A DNA stretch of 64,000 nt from Vreelandella zhanjiangensis DSM 21076 (lineage in GTDB: Bacteria; Pseudomonadota; Gammaproteobacteria; Pseudomonadales; Halomonadaceae): NCBI RefSeq assembly GCF_000377665.1, contig NZ_KB898649.1:124001-188000 (forward strand). The letters are read 5' to 3'. Positions 26,124 to 34,983 of this stretch are shown piece by piece. Both the position numbers and the translations under genes were made by a program. The notes below the pieces were generated by a model. It saw nothing but the letters and a program-made list of their open reading frames with translations, did not search any database and was not told the DNA's origin. How positions within the stretch are numbered: the stretch's first letter is position 1; each line of letters begins with the position of its first letter.

Positions 26124-26744
26124 CTAGCCCAGCGCCAGCCAAACGCCTACGCCAATCATCAACGAGCCGGCAATACGGTTAAGAAGCCGAACATTGCCAC
26201 TCTTGCCCAACGTTTTACGCAGCGTTTTGCCGCCAGTGGCATAAACCAGCATGCTGGCAAATTCAATTAGCAGGATTACCGTGATAAGCAGGCTAAGCTG
26301 GCTGGCAAGCGGGCGACTGCTGTCCAGAAAAGGCGGCAGCAGCACCATAAAGAAAGCCCAGCCTTTGGGGTTAGCCACCGCGGTTACAAACCCCTGCATG
26401 GCTAACTGAAGACGACCCGCGGGGGGGCCGGCATTTAACTCATTGGGTATGGCCATCCGCCCACGAGAGCGCCACATCATCACACCCAAATAAGCTAGAT
26501 AAGCGCCCCCGATCCATTTAAAGGCAATAAAAAGTTCGGGCTGGCGCAGCATCAATGCAGCGACACCCGCTCCCGCAGCGGCTGCGACCAGCCCCACTCC
26601 CAAAAGCTCACCAACCATCATCCAAAGCGTGCGCTTAACGCCCTGGGTCATCCCTAACACCATCGCAAGGGTCATACACATGCCGGGCGTCAGTGATACG
26701 AATAGAAACGTTGGCACAAATATCGATAGCGTTGCCCAGCTCAT
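26124..26744 (-). CDS. LysE/RhtB family amino-acid exporter
   Basis: Inner-membrane protein of 206 residues with six hydrophobic segments. The N-terminal pattern FVPTFLFVSLTPGMCMTLAM and the central NPKGWAFF are typical of LysE/RhtB exporters for basic or neutral amino acids and homoserine lactones; the substrate cannot be read from sequence. Its start overlaps the ubiX stop by four bases, so it is the tail of the mpl-ubiX operon. It ends seven bases from the convergent DedA-PAP2 gene with no terminator visible. Confidence 0.9.
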   Translation of the reverse strand: MSWATLSIFVPTFLFVSLTPGMCMTLAMVLGMTQGVKRTLWMMVGELLGVGLVAAAAGAGVAALMLRQPELFIAFKWIGGAYLAYLGVMMWRSRGRMAIPNELNAGPPAGRLQLAMQGFVTAVANPKGWAFFMVLLPPFLDSSRPLASQLSLLITVILLIEFASMLVYATGGKTLRKTLGKSGNVRLLNRIAGSLMIGVGVWLALG

Positions 26745-27400
26745 TGGTCATCCTTAGCAGTATTGCCTGCGTCAGCATCCAGCTCGCCCCAGCGGGGCAT
26801 CAAAGTATGTTGAATTCCCAACTGATTAAGAATTCTTGCAACGATAAAATCGACAAGATCATCAATTGATTGCGGACGATGATAGAACCCGGGTGCGGCA
26901 GGTAAAATCACCACTCCCAGTCGGCTCAACCCCAGCATATGCTCCAGATGAATGGGCGAAAACGGACTTTCCCGAGGCACCATCACCAGCGTTCGCCGCT
27001 CCTTAATCGCCACGTCCGCCGCGCGCTCTATCAGATTGTTGCTGGCTCCGGTTGCCACCGCAGAAAGCGTGCCTGTGGAACAGGGGCAAATAACCATTGC
27101 GGATGCCGCGCCGGAGCCTGAGGCTACGGGAGCCATCCAGTCTTCCCGACCAAAACAGCGGATCTGCCCCGGCTGCGCGCCGCTGCGCTCGCTCAATGCC
27201 TTGGCCAGCCTATCTGGCTGCGCGGGTAGCGTAATATCGGTTTCTGTCGCGACGACCATATGCGCCGCCTTGGAGATCATGACCCACACTTCATGGCCAG
27301 CCTCTACCAGCACGTCAATCAGCCGCAAGCCGTACTGCGCGCCGGATGCACCTGTTAACGCGACGGTCACCGGTTTTTTAAAGCACAAATCTTTACTCAC
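26741..27400 (-). CDS. ubiX: Flavin prenyltransferase UbiX
   Basis: Makes prenylated FMN, the cofactor of the decarboxylase UbiD in ubiquinone synthesis. The 219-residue flavoprotein shows the FMN-binding ALTGASGAQYGLRL near the N terminus, CPCSTGTLSAVATG, ERRTLVMVPRESPFS and ILPAAPGFYH, all conserved in UbiX/Pad1. The start overlaps the mpl stop (ATGA). UbiD is not in the window. Confidence 0.96.
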   Translation of the reverse strand: MSKDLCFKKPVTVALTGASGAQYGLRLIDVLVEAGHEVWVMISKAAHMVVATETDITLPAQPDRLAKALSERSGAQPGQIRCFGREDWMAPVASGSGAASAMVICPCSTGTLSAVATGASNNLIERAADVAIKERRTLVMVPRESPFSPIHLEHMLGLSRLGVVILPAAPGFYHRPQSIDDLVDFIVARILNQLGIQHTLMPRWGELDADAGNTAKDDQ

Positions 27401-28782
27401 GCCATGGATTCCTTTGCCGCTAGTGCGCTCAATAAACGTTCGTGTACGCCTTCAAAACCACCGTTAGACATGACAACGATACGATCCAGCGGCTCCGCCT
27501 GGCTAACCACCGCGCTTACCAATGCATCGATCTCACGGTACAGATGGGCCTTGGCGCCCTGCTCTGCGACCAGTTCGTCCATCGACCAGTCAATCCCCTC
27601 CGGCTGATACCAGTAGACTTGGTCGGCATCGGCAATACTCTCTTTTAACCGGTCACGCAGCGCCCCCAGACGCATGGTGTTGGAGCGTGGCTCGATGACC
27701 GCCAGCAGGCGCCCCTTGGTCGTGGTGGCTCGCAAGCCTTCCAAGGTGGCGGCGATTGCAGTGGGATGATGGGCAAAGTCGTCAATCACCTGAACGCCTT
27801 TCACCTCGCCACGCACTTCCTGGCGCCGCCGCGGGGTCTCAAAGCGTGCCAGAGCCGCACAGGCGCGGGCCAAGTCAACGCCGCACTGGTGGGCGGCAGC
27901 CAGCGCACCCAAGGCGTTACGCGCGTTGTGGGCACCGCTTAACGGCCATTCAACAACGCTGTCTTCCTCACCTTTCGGCGTACGGTAAATGACCTGAAAG
28001 CGGCTGGCATCGGGGCGTTCCAGGCAGAGCTGCCAGGCACTTTCGTCCTGCTCGCCAAAGTACTCAACCGGTGTCCAGGCGCCCATTTCCAGAACGCGCT
28101 TCAGAGCAGGCTGCTTGTCAGCGACCAGGAGGCGGCCTTGGCTTGGCACGGTGCGCACGAGATGATGAAACTGGCGCTCGATAGCCGCCAGGTCTGGGAA
28201 AATATCCGCATGATCGAACTCAAGGTTATTGAGAACGGCAATGTCTGGGCAATAGTGAACGAACTTGGAGCGCTTATCGAAGAAAGCCGTATCATACTCA
28301 TCGGCTTCAACCACAAAGGGGCCTTGAGGGTCGCCCAGGCGCGCCGAAACACCAAAGTTGCGCGGTACGCCGCCTATTAAAAAGCCCGGCGCTTGGCCGG
28401 CACTTTCTAGTAGCCAGGCCAATAAACTGGCGGTAGTGGTTTTACCGTGGGTCCCGGCAATGGCAATTACGCGCCGCCCTGGCAAAATATGCTCGGCAAG
28501 CCACTGGGCGCCAGAGGTGTAGGGCAAGCCACAGTTAAGCAGCGCCTCTACTTCCGGATTTCCGCGCGATAACGCATTGCCTACGATAACCAAGTCGACA
28601 GACGCATCAAGGTGCTCTGCACGATAGCCTTCCATCAGCGTAATGCCTGCCTCAGCCAACTGCGTACTCATGGGCGGATAGACATTTGCATCCGATCCGC
28701 TGACCTGGTGGCCCTGCTCACGCGCCAACAGCGCAAGACTACCCATAAAGGTGCCGCAGATACCGATAATGTGAAGATGCAT
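27397..28782 (-). CDS. mpl: UDP-N-acetylmuramate:L-alanyl-gamma-D-glutamyl-meso-diaminopimelate ligase
   Basis: Murein-recycling ligase that rejoins the recovered tripeptide to UDP-MurNAc. The protein has about 461 residues in Mur-ligase layout: Rossmann start MHLHIIGICGTFMGSLA, P-loop GTHGKTTT at 110-117, central EADEYDTAFFDKR and the C-terminal domain with RSNTMRLGALRD. The start at 28782 fits the conserved N terminus; the frame extends upstream to 28839 without homology. It is the first gene of an operon with ubiX and a LysE exporter. Confidence 0.95.
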   Translation of the reverse strand: MHLHIIGICGTFMGSLALLAREQGHQVSGSDANVYPPMSTQLAEAGITLMEGYRAEHLDASVDLVIVGNALSRGNPEVEALLNCGLPYTSGAQWLAEHILPGRRVIAIAGTHGKTTTASLLAWLLESAGQAPGFLIGGVPRNFGVSARLGDPQGPFVVEADEYDTAFFDKRSKFVHYCPDIAVLNNLEFDHADIFPDLAAIERQFHHLVRTVPSQGRLLVADKQPALKRVLEMGAWTPVEYFGEQDESAWQLCLERPDASRFQVIYRTPKGEEDSVVEWPLSGAHNARNALGALAAAHQCGVDLARACAALARFETPRRRQEVRGEVKGVQVIDDFAHHPTAIAATLEGLRATTTKGRLLAVIEPRSNTMRLGALRDRLKESIADADQVYWYQPEGIDWSMDELVAEQGAKAHLYREIDALVSAVVSQAEPLDRIVVMSNGGFEGVHERLLSALAAKESMA

Positions 28783-29053
28783 GGCGTGCGCCCCTAACAA
28801 CGTAATAAACAGCAAACAAATAGCTGAAAAGACTAGCATGCCCGGCTGGAATGCTCATCCATAAGCGTTGGATTTAAACTACAAAACAGGTCGCTCTTAC
28901 GCTAAGCGCAGGTCATAGATGACCAGCCAAGTGACAAATGCGCTCGATTGCTGCAGGATGCGCCCATTCTTATTGACTGTCATACCTAAGATTGACTGGC
29001 ATACCTATCGACAAACTCAGGCCATATGGTTAGGGCCTGCAAGGGAGCTTACA

Positions 29054-29443
29054 ATGCGCGTATTAATTCGCTATTTTTTTCGAGGTGTTCGTTTAGTGCT
29101 GGCACCGGTAATGATTATCTCGGAAAAACTCACCACGCCGAGCGCCATTGAACGCACCCCTGAGGAGCAGGCACGCGTCGATCAAGCCTGTCAGCGTTTA
29201 GCCCTTTATCAATTTCGAACCTGCCCTTTTTGCATCAAGGTGCGCAAAGAAATAGCCCGTCTGGGCCTCAATATCGAACTGCGGGATACCCAGCTAGATC
29301 CGACTCACAAGCAGGCGCTGGTTGAAGGTGGCGGCAAAACCAAAGTGCCCTGCTTGAAGATCAGCCATGAAGATGGCCGTGAAGAGTGGCTTTATGAGTC
29401 GGATGATATTAATAAGTGGCTACATCAACAGTTCGGTACTTAG
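29054..29443 (+). CDS. Membrane-anchored glutaredoxin
   Basis: Protein of 129 residues. An N-terminal hydrophobic helix (residues about 3-22) precedes a glutaredoxin domain with redox motif Cys57-Pro-Phe-Cys60, the cis-proline stretch TKVPCLKI and the glutathione-binding YESDDI. It probably reduces disulfides or glutathionylated proteins at the membrane surface; the charge pattern suits a cytoplasmic domain. Start at ATG 29054 with AGGGAG upstream. An in-frame extension to 28919 lacks these features. It is divergent from mpl. Confidence 0.9.
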   Translation: MRVLIRYFFRGVRLVLAPVMIISEKLTTPSAIERTPEEQARVDQACQRLALYQFRTCPFCIKVRKEIARLGLNIELRDTQLDPTHKQALVEGGGKTKVPCLKISHEDGREEWLYESDDINKWLHQQFGT

Positions 29444-29456
29444 AACGCTACTGGGC

Positions 29457-29954
29457 CTAGAACTCGACCCGATAGGCTTCAACATCGAACTGCACATTGA
29501 TGTCGATCCCCTCATCCTGGCTTGGCGCTGCATCTAAATCACTCTGTAACGCCATGACGCCCTGTATATGTCCGGTAACGTGAACCTGACTTCCTTGCTG
29601 TTCAAAATGCTCCAACGTGACGGTGACACTGCCCCCTTCTGAAGTATAAAGAGGCGGCATGGCGGTGTTGCCGATCAAGTGCACGACCTGGTAGTCGATA
29701 AGCTGCTTATCTTCGATACTTAAACTGATCGAGAGCGCTTCATGGGCATTCCAGTTATCAGGTTCGATAAACCCGGAAATCGTCACCTGCTGTTGATCGC
29801 CTACTTCTATAAAAGAAGCATTTGAATCCCGACCCTCACTTAAAATAAACCACTCACGCGGCTCGCCTTCAAGCGTTCCTTCAATACTCGCGGCCTGAGC
29901 GGTTATCGGAAGTAATCCGGCTAGCAGTAATATGCTCCAACTACATTTTTTCAT
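29457..29954 (-). CDS. Hypothetical exported protein
   Basis: Protein of 165 residues with a clear Sec signal peptide ([15 protein letters not shown], cleavage after AQA). The mature part is beta-rich and acidic ([45 protein letters not shown]), suggesting a small periplasmic beta-sandwich. I do not recognise the family. The acidic mature chain would suit a halophile periplasm. The ATG at 29954 is preferred over GTG 29957 since AGAAGG is five bases upstream. It is convergent with the glutaredoxin gene and divergent from the peptide transporter. Confidence 0.72.
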   Translation of the reverse strand: MKKCSWSILLLAGLLPITAQAASIEGTLEGEPREWFILSEGRDSNASFIEVGDQQQVTISGFIEPDNWNAHEALSISLSIEDKQLIDYQVVHLIGNTAMPPLYTSEGGSVTVTLEHFEQQGSQVHVTGHIQGVMALQSDLDAAPSQDEGIDINVQFDVEAYRVEF

Positions 29955-29988
29955 CACAACCTTCTAACGCCGTGTTGGTGCGCGCATG

Positions 29989-30016
29989 GAAAATAACCAA
30001 ACGCTCGTTTATTTTC
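29989..30016. promoter_or_regulatory. Inverted repeat in the divergent dppA control region
   Basis: Ten-base arms GAAAATAACC (29989-29998) and GTTTATTTTC (30007-30016), one mismatch, with an 8-base spacer. There is no T-run, so an operator or hairpin is more likely than a terminator. It lies 34 bases upstream of the exported-protein gene and about 220 bases upstream of the transporter gene. Confidence 0.45.
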
Positions 30017-30237
30017 TAACTAAGACTTTTGTCTAACATTCGTTACGTCATTCACCGCTATAAGCGTAATCATTCAGTAGATGAATAGAGCCTGTCATTA
30101 TTTCGATTGTGCCAGGTAATAGGCACTCTCTATGTTAGTAGCTTAGCTTACAAGCTGACCGTGTCTGTTTTACTCGCTTTTGAGATTCATTTAGGCGTTA
30201 AAGCGAACAATAAAACCATCAAAAAATGGGAACAATT

Positions 30238-31809
30238 ATGACGCTCAAGAAAACGTTACTGGCTTCTATTATCGGTGCTACGGTAGCAGGTGGTGCAATG
30301 CTACCCCTGACAGCCAGTGCTGAAACCTTACGCATTGGCTACTCGGCTGACCCCGAAACCCTCGATATTCACGAACAGCTATCGGGCGGTATGCTGCGCT
30401 TTTCCCACCTTGCTTTCGACCCTCTCGTACGCTGGACCAAAGACTTTGATTTCGAGCCCCGCCTGGCCACCGAGTGGGAGCAACAAGACGATACGCATAT
30501 GCGTATGACGCTTCGTGAAGGCGTTACCTTTCATTCAGGTAATGAGTTCACTGCGAAAGACGTGGTGTGGACCATTGAGCGTCTAAAAGAGAGCCCAGAC
30601 TACAAAGCGATTTTTGAGCCTATCGAAAGCGCTGAAGCCATTGATGATTACACGGTGGAAATTACCACTACCGAGCCTTATCCGTTGATGCTCAACCTGG
30701 CGACCTATATTTTCCCGATGGATAGCCAGTTCTACACCGGTGAAGCTGAGGGTGGCGGTGATAAAGCGGAGATTGTTAAAGCCGGCAATTCCTTTGCATC
30801 ACGTAACGTCTCCGGTACCGGTCCGTTTGTCTTGACCGACCGCCGCCAGGGCGTGCGCGTTGATTTTGAGCGTTTTGAAGATTACTGGGACACGGAAAGT
30901 GAAGGCAATGTGTCCAGCATCGTATTAACCCCCATCGCTGAAAACGCTTCACGTGTGGCCGCCCTGCTGTCTGGCGGCGTCGACTTTATCGACGCAGTAC
31001 CGCCCAATGACCTGGAGCGCGTGCGCGAAGCAAGCGGTGTCGATCTTTTCGAAGTACCGGGTACCCGTATTATCGGTTTCCAGCTTAACGAAGAACAAGT
31101 TGAAGCATTTCAGGACGTTCGCGTTCGCCAAGCCGTCGACCTTGCTATCAACCAGGAAGGTATCGCTGACCGCTTGATGCGCGGCTTCGCCACACCGGCC
31201 GGCCAGTTCTCACCGGAAGGCTACTCAGGCCATAACCCGGACCTAGTACCGCGTTACGATCTTGAGCGCGCTCAGGAGCTGATGGCGGAAGCGGGCTATG
31301 AAGATGGCTTTAGCGTTGACATGATCGCGCCGAACAACCGCTACGTTAATGACGCACAGATTGCCCAGGCTGTCGCCAACATGCTGTCACGCATCAATAT
31401 CCAGGTGAATCTGCGCACTATGCCGCTGGCCCAATACTGGCCTGAGTATGATACACGTCAGTCTGATATCGCGATGCTGGGTTGGCACTCAGATACCGAA
31501 GATACGGCTAACTTCTTCCAATACCTGTCTTTCTGTATCGATGACGAGACGGGTGCGGGTCAATACAACTACGGCAACTACTGCAATGAAGAAATTGATG
31601 CTCTAGTTACCGAAGCCGACAGCATTACCGATCTTGAACAACGTAACGAAATGCTGCGCGAAGCCGAAGCCATGCTGTATGAAGATGCTGGTTTCATTAT
31701 GCTGCATTGGCAGAACCTGGCCTATGCTGCCGCTGAAGGCGTAGACATCGAGCCTGTCGTTAACGCCATCGACTTCCCCTACCTGGGCGATCTCGTGATC
31801 AATCGCTAA
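30238..31809 (+). CDS. dppA: Peptide ABC transporter, periplasmic binding protein (DppA/OppA family)
   Basis: Solute-binding protein of family SBP5, 523 residues, with a Sec signal ending TASA (cleavage near residue 28). The mature start ETLRIGYSADPETLDIHEQ, FEPRLATEWE and SGTGPFVL are typical of peptide-binding members. It captures peptides (or a similar solute such as a glutathione or opine-type compound) in the periplasm and delivers them to the downstream permeases. Start at ATG 30238; ATG 30226 in the same frame lies over its ribosome site. It is the first of five co-directional transporter genes, followed by a strong hairpin. Confidence 0.9.
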   Translation: MTLKKTLLASIIGATVAGGAMLPLTASAETLRIGYSADPETLDIHEQLSGGMLRFSHLAFDPLVRWTKDFDFEPRLATEWEQQDDTHMRMTLREGVTFHSGNEFTAKDVVWTIERLKESPDYKAIFEPIESAEAIDDYTVEITTTEPYPLMLNLATYIFPMDSQFYTGEAEGGGDKAEIVKAGNSFASRNVSGTGPFVLTDRRQGVRVDFERFEDYWDTESEGNVSSIVLTPIAENASRVAALLSGGVDFIDAVPPNDLERVREASGVDLFEVPGTRIIGFQLNEEQVEAFQDVRVRQAVDLAINQEGIADRLMRGFATPAGQFSPEGYSGHNPDLVPRYDLERAQELMAEAGYEDGFSVDMIAPNNRYVNDAQIAQAVANMLSRINIQVNLRTMPLAQYWPEYDTRQSDIAMLGWHSDTEDTANFFQYLSFCIDDETGAGQYNYGNYCNEEIDALVTEADSITDLEQRNEMLREAEAMLYEDAGFIMLHWQNLAYAAAEGVDIEPVVNAIDFPYLGDLVINR

Positions 31810-31844
31810 GTTCGACTAACGCTTTGTAAGTTACCTGCACGGAT

Positions 31845-31876
31845 GCTTCGCTCTCCAGCTATCTGGAGAGCGAAGC
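31845..31876 (+). terminator. Strong intercistronic hairpin between binding protein and permeases
   Basis: Perfect 14-base stem GCTTCGCTCTCCAG (31845-31858) and CTGGAGAGCGAAGC (31863-31876) with a CTAT loop, followed by GCTTTGTGTG rather than a clean T-run. It is placed as an attenuating or 3'-protecting element, which would let the binding protein be made in excess of the permeases. Confidence 0.8.
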
Positions 31877-31965
31877 GCTTTGTGTGTCAAAACCCGCTGC
31901 AAAACGTTAACTAAAACTTGTCTCCACTTTATTCGCTAAACACTATTACATAGGTGGCGTACGCC

Positions 31966-33015
31966 ATGATTGCCTTTTTAATCAAGCGGCTGATGCACGC
32001 GGTATTGGTGATGTTCGTCATCAGCGTGCTGGCCTTCGCCATCCAGGATAACCTGGGTGACCCGATACAACAGATGGTTGGACAGTCGGTCCCCGAAAGC
32101 GAACGTGAAGCCCTACGCGAGCGCTTAGGCCTTAATGATTCGTTCATGGTGCAGTATGTGCGCTTTGCCAAGAACGCGGTGCAGGGAGACTTTGGCTACT
32201 CCTACTTTTACCGCGAACCGGCGCTCAGCGTTATTGCCCGCCACTTGCCAGCAACGCTTGAGCTGGTGTTTGCGGCAACGCTAATTATCGTGATTTTTTC
32301 GGTGCCTATTGGGGTATACAGTGCGATTAAACCGCGCTCGATTATTTCGCGGTTTTTCATGGGCGTATCGATCATTGGCATCTCGATTCCGGTATTTTTA
32401 ACCGCTATCGTGCTCATTCAAATATTTGCCATCGGCATCACCGTTTCGATTTTCCCAGAAAGTACCGGCTGGGGTGCATGGCTTAACGGCTTGTTCTCCA
32501 CCCAAGGCAACATGCCGTCGTTTGGACGTGGCTACGACTTGGTGCATGTGGTCGGCCATTGGGATACAAACCTCGCTTCCTGGAACGGTTTAAAGCATCT
32601 GGTACTGCCCGCCATCTCGCTCGCCTCCATTATGCTGCCGCTGTTCATTCGCTTAATCCGCGCCGAGATGATGGAAGTACTGCAGACTGAATACGTTAAG
32701 TATGCCCGCGCAAAGGGTATTTCCATGCGTCGCGTGTATTTTGTCCATGCGCTTAAAAACACCATGCTTCCGGTCATTACCGTAGGCGGCGTGCAAATTG
32801 GCACGATGGTGGCGTACACCATCCTGACCGAAACCGTTTTCCAGTGGCCGGGCATGGGTCTTATGTTCCTGGATGCGATCAACCGTGCTGATATCCCTCT
32901 CATCGTGTCCTATCTGATGATTGTCGGCGTCATTTTCGTGGTGACAAACACCATCGTGGATTTGATCTACGGCTACGTGAACCCCACCGTAAAACTGACT
33001 GGTAAGCCCGCATGA
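31966..33015 (+). CDS. dppB: Peptide ABC transporter permease (DppB family)
   Basis: Inner-membrane permease of 349 residues with about six membrane helices. The N-terminal block with GDPIQQMVG and the EAA loop (EYVKYARAKGISMRRVYFVHAL) that docks on the ATPases are both present, as is the conserved ETVFQWPGMGLMF. Start taken at ATG 31966, with AGGTGG nine bases upstream; GTG 31954 is an alternative. The next permease gene overlaps it by four bases. Confidence 0.92.
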   Translation: MIAFLIKRLMHAVLVMFVISVLAFAIQDNLGDPIQQMVGQSVPESEREALRERLGLNDSFMVQYVRFAKNAVQGDFGYSYFYREPALSVIARHLPATLELVFAATLIIVIFSVPIGVYSAIKPRSIISRFFMGVSIIGISIPVFLTAIVLIQIFAIGITVSIFPESTGWGAWLNGLFSTQGNMPSFGRGYDLVHVVGHWDTNLASWNGLKHLVLPAISLASIMLPLFIRLIRAEMMEVLQTEYVKYARAKGISMRRVYFVHALKNTMLPVITVGGVQIGTMVAYTILTETVFQWPGMGLMFLDAINRADIPLIVSYLMIVGVIFVVTNTIVDLIYGYVNPTVKLTGKPA

Positions 33016-33959
33016 CGATGACAACAAAGCCAATCAAAGCACCTAGCCGCTTCCAGCGCTTTAGTGACTCCTTTCTGTGGTACAGCTTTAAGCGCGACCG
33101 CACCGCGCAGCTATGCCTTGCCGTGTTTATCTGCCTGGTAGTGGCCGCTTTTGCCGCGCCGCTGATTGCACCGACCGATCCTTATGATTTGCGCCAGATC
33201 GATATTCTTGCCTCTGAGCTGCCGCCCTTCTGGATCGATGGCACCGACGAGCGCTATATTCTAGGTACCGATGCTCAGGGACGCGATCTTTGGTCGATCG
33301 TTTTATACGGTACGCGCGTGTCGCTTTTAATCGGCTTTGGCGCGGTTATCTTGCAAGCGCTTTTAGGCGTGACCTTTGGCCTGATGGCAGGCTACCTGGG
33401 TGGTCGTGTCGATGCATTTTTTATGCGTCTGGCAGATATCCAGCTGTCCTTTTCCACCCTGATGGTCGCTATCGTGGTGGGCGCCGTGGTGAAAGCCACC
33501 ATGGGCAGCTCTTTTTATAGCCAGTACGCCGTGCTCATGCTGGTGTTGATTATCGGCCTGGCCGAGTGGCCGCAGTACGCCCGCACGGTGCGCGCCTCGG
33601 TACTGGCAGAGAAAAATAAAGAGTATGTGGACGCCGCCCGCGTCATGGGGTTGCGCAGCAAACGGATTATGTTCCGCCATGTTTTGCCCAACACGCTTTC
33701 CCCGATTTTTGTTATTTCCACCGTACAGATTGCCAACGCAATTATTTCTGAAGCAGCGCTGTCGTTTCTGGGGCTGGGCATGCCGGAGACTCACCCATCG
33801 CTTGGCTCGTTAATCAAGGCGGGGTTTGACTACATTCAGTCAGGCTCCTGGTGGATTACGTTAATTCCCGGTGCGGTACTGGTAGTGCTAGTGCTGTCTA
33901 TCAATCTATTGGGCGACTGGCTGCGCGATGTCATGAACCCACGACTCTATAAAGGCTGA
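33012..33959 (+). CDS. dppC: Peptide ABC transporter permease (DppC family)
   Basis: Second permease of the transporter, 315 residues, with an OppC-type N-terminal segment and five to six membrane helices. Visible family blocks are LGTDAQGRDLWS, GYLGGRVDAFFMRLAD and the EAA loop EYVDAARVMGLRSKRIMFRHVLPN. It pairs with the DppB-like protein to form the channel. Start overlaps the previous stop (ATGA). Confidence 0.93.
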   Translation: MTMTTKPIKAPSRFQRFSDSFLWYSFKRDRTAQLCLAVFICLVVAAFAAPLIAPTDPYDLRQIDILASELPPFWIDGTDERYILGTDAQGRDLWSIVLYGTRVSLLIGFGAVILQALLGVTFGLMAGYLGGRVDAFFMRLADIQLSFSTLMVAIVVGAVVKATMGSSFYSQYAVLMLVLIIGLAEWPQYARTVRASVLAEKNKEYVDAARVMGLRSKRIMFRHVLPNTLSPIFVISTVQIANAIISEAALSFLGLGMPETHPSLGSLIKAGFDYIQSGSWWITLIPGAVLVVLVLSINLLGDWLRDVMNPRLYKG

Positions 33960-33966
33960 GGACACC

Positions 33967-34983
33967 ATGGCATTACTTGAAGTTTCCCAGTTAGATGTAC
34001 GCTTTGCCCTGCGTCAGGGCGAGGTCAAGGCAATACGCGATGTAAGCTTTACGCTTGAACGCGGCGAACGCTTGGGCATTGTAGGCGAATCTGGTGCCGG
34101 TAAATCGGTGGCCGCCTTTTCGCTGCTTAACCTGATTGCCAAGCCGGGTTTTATCGCGGGTGGCAGTATCACCTTTGAAGGGCAAACGCTTAATACCATG
34201 TCGGAGCGCGGGCTACGTAAAATACGTGGCAACCGTATTTCGATGATCTTCCAAGATCCGATGATGACCCTTAATCCGGTGTTGTCGATTGGCGAGCAGA
34301 TGGTTGAGTGTCTGAAAGCCCACCGCCGTATTTCTTCAAAAGAAGCCCGTGCCATTGCGTTGGATAAGCTGCGCCAAGTGCAAATCCCCTCACCGGAAAA
34401 GCGCCTGGACCAGTACCCGCATGAGCTTTCCGGCGGGATGCGCCAGCGTATTATTATCGCCATTGCCCTGCTGCTCGACCCGGATATCATCATTGCCGAT
34501 GAACCAACCACCGCGCTGGATGTGACCATCCAGGCGGAAATCATGGCGCTGCTCTTGGATCTTTGCGAACAGCACAATGTGGGGCTTATTTTGATTACCC
34601 ATGACCTGGGTGTGGTAAGCCAGGTTACTCAGCGCATGCTGGTCATGTACGCAGGGCGCGTGATCGAGCAAGGCCCCACGCGCGAGATCATTAACGACCC
34701 GCAGCACCCTTACACCCAGGGGCTGATCAATGCCCTGCCCCAGATGGCCACGCCAGGCGAGAAGCTGAATCAGATTCGCGGCAGCATGCCGTCGCTCTCC
34801 AACCTGCCCAGCGGCTGCGCCTTTCATCCGCGCTGCGACTTTATCAAGCGCGCCGATGGCCAAACCCGCCCTGTCTGTATTGAGCAGGTACCCGGTTTTG
34901 TGCAGGCGGGTAACTGCCAGGCCGCCTGCCATATGGTGGCTGAACTAATGGAAGATCGTCGTTTAAAGGAGGAAAGCCAATGA
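33967..34983 (+). CDS. dppD: Peptide ABC transporter ATPase (DppD family)
   Basis: Cytoplasmic ATPase of 338 residues. Walker A is GESGAGKS (40-47), the signature is LSGGMRQR, Walker B is IIIADEPTT, and the H-loop is ITHDLG. The C-terminal oligopeptide-transporter extension contains GCAFHPRCDF with further cysteines, where DppD-type proteins bind an iron-sulfur cluster. It works with the DppF partner encoded next. Confidence 0.94.
   Translation: MALLEVSQLDVRFALRQGEVKAIRDVSFTLERGERLGIVGESGAGKSVAAFSLLNLIAKPGFIAGGSITFEGQTLNTMSERGLRKIRGNRISMIFQDPMMTLNPVLSIGEQMVECLKAHRRISSKEARAIALDKLRQVQIPSPEKRLDQYPHELSGGMRQRIIIAIALLLDPDIIIADEPTTALDVTIQAEIMALLLDLCEQHNVGLILITHDLGVVSQVTQRMLVMYAGRVIEQGPTREIINDPQHPYTQGLINALPQMATPGEKLNQIRGSMPSLSNLPSGCAFHPRCDFIKRADGQTRPVCIEQVPGFVQAGNCQAACHMVAELMEDRRLKEESQ

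Noticed and set aside
34014..34577. Minus-strand 187-codon frame across the DppD gene
   Set aside because: A long antisense frame caused by codon composition of the ATPase gene; no motif or start signal.
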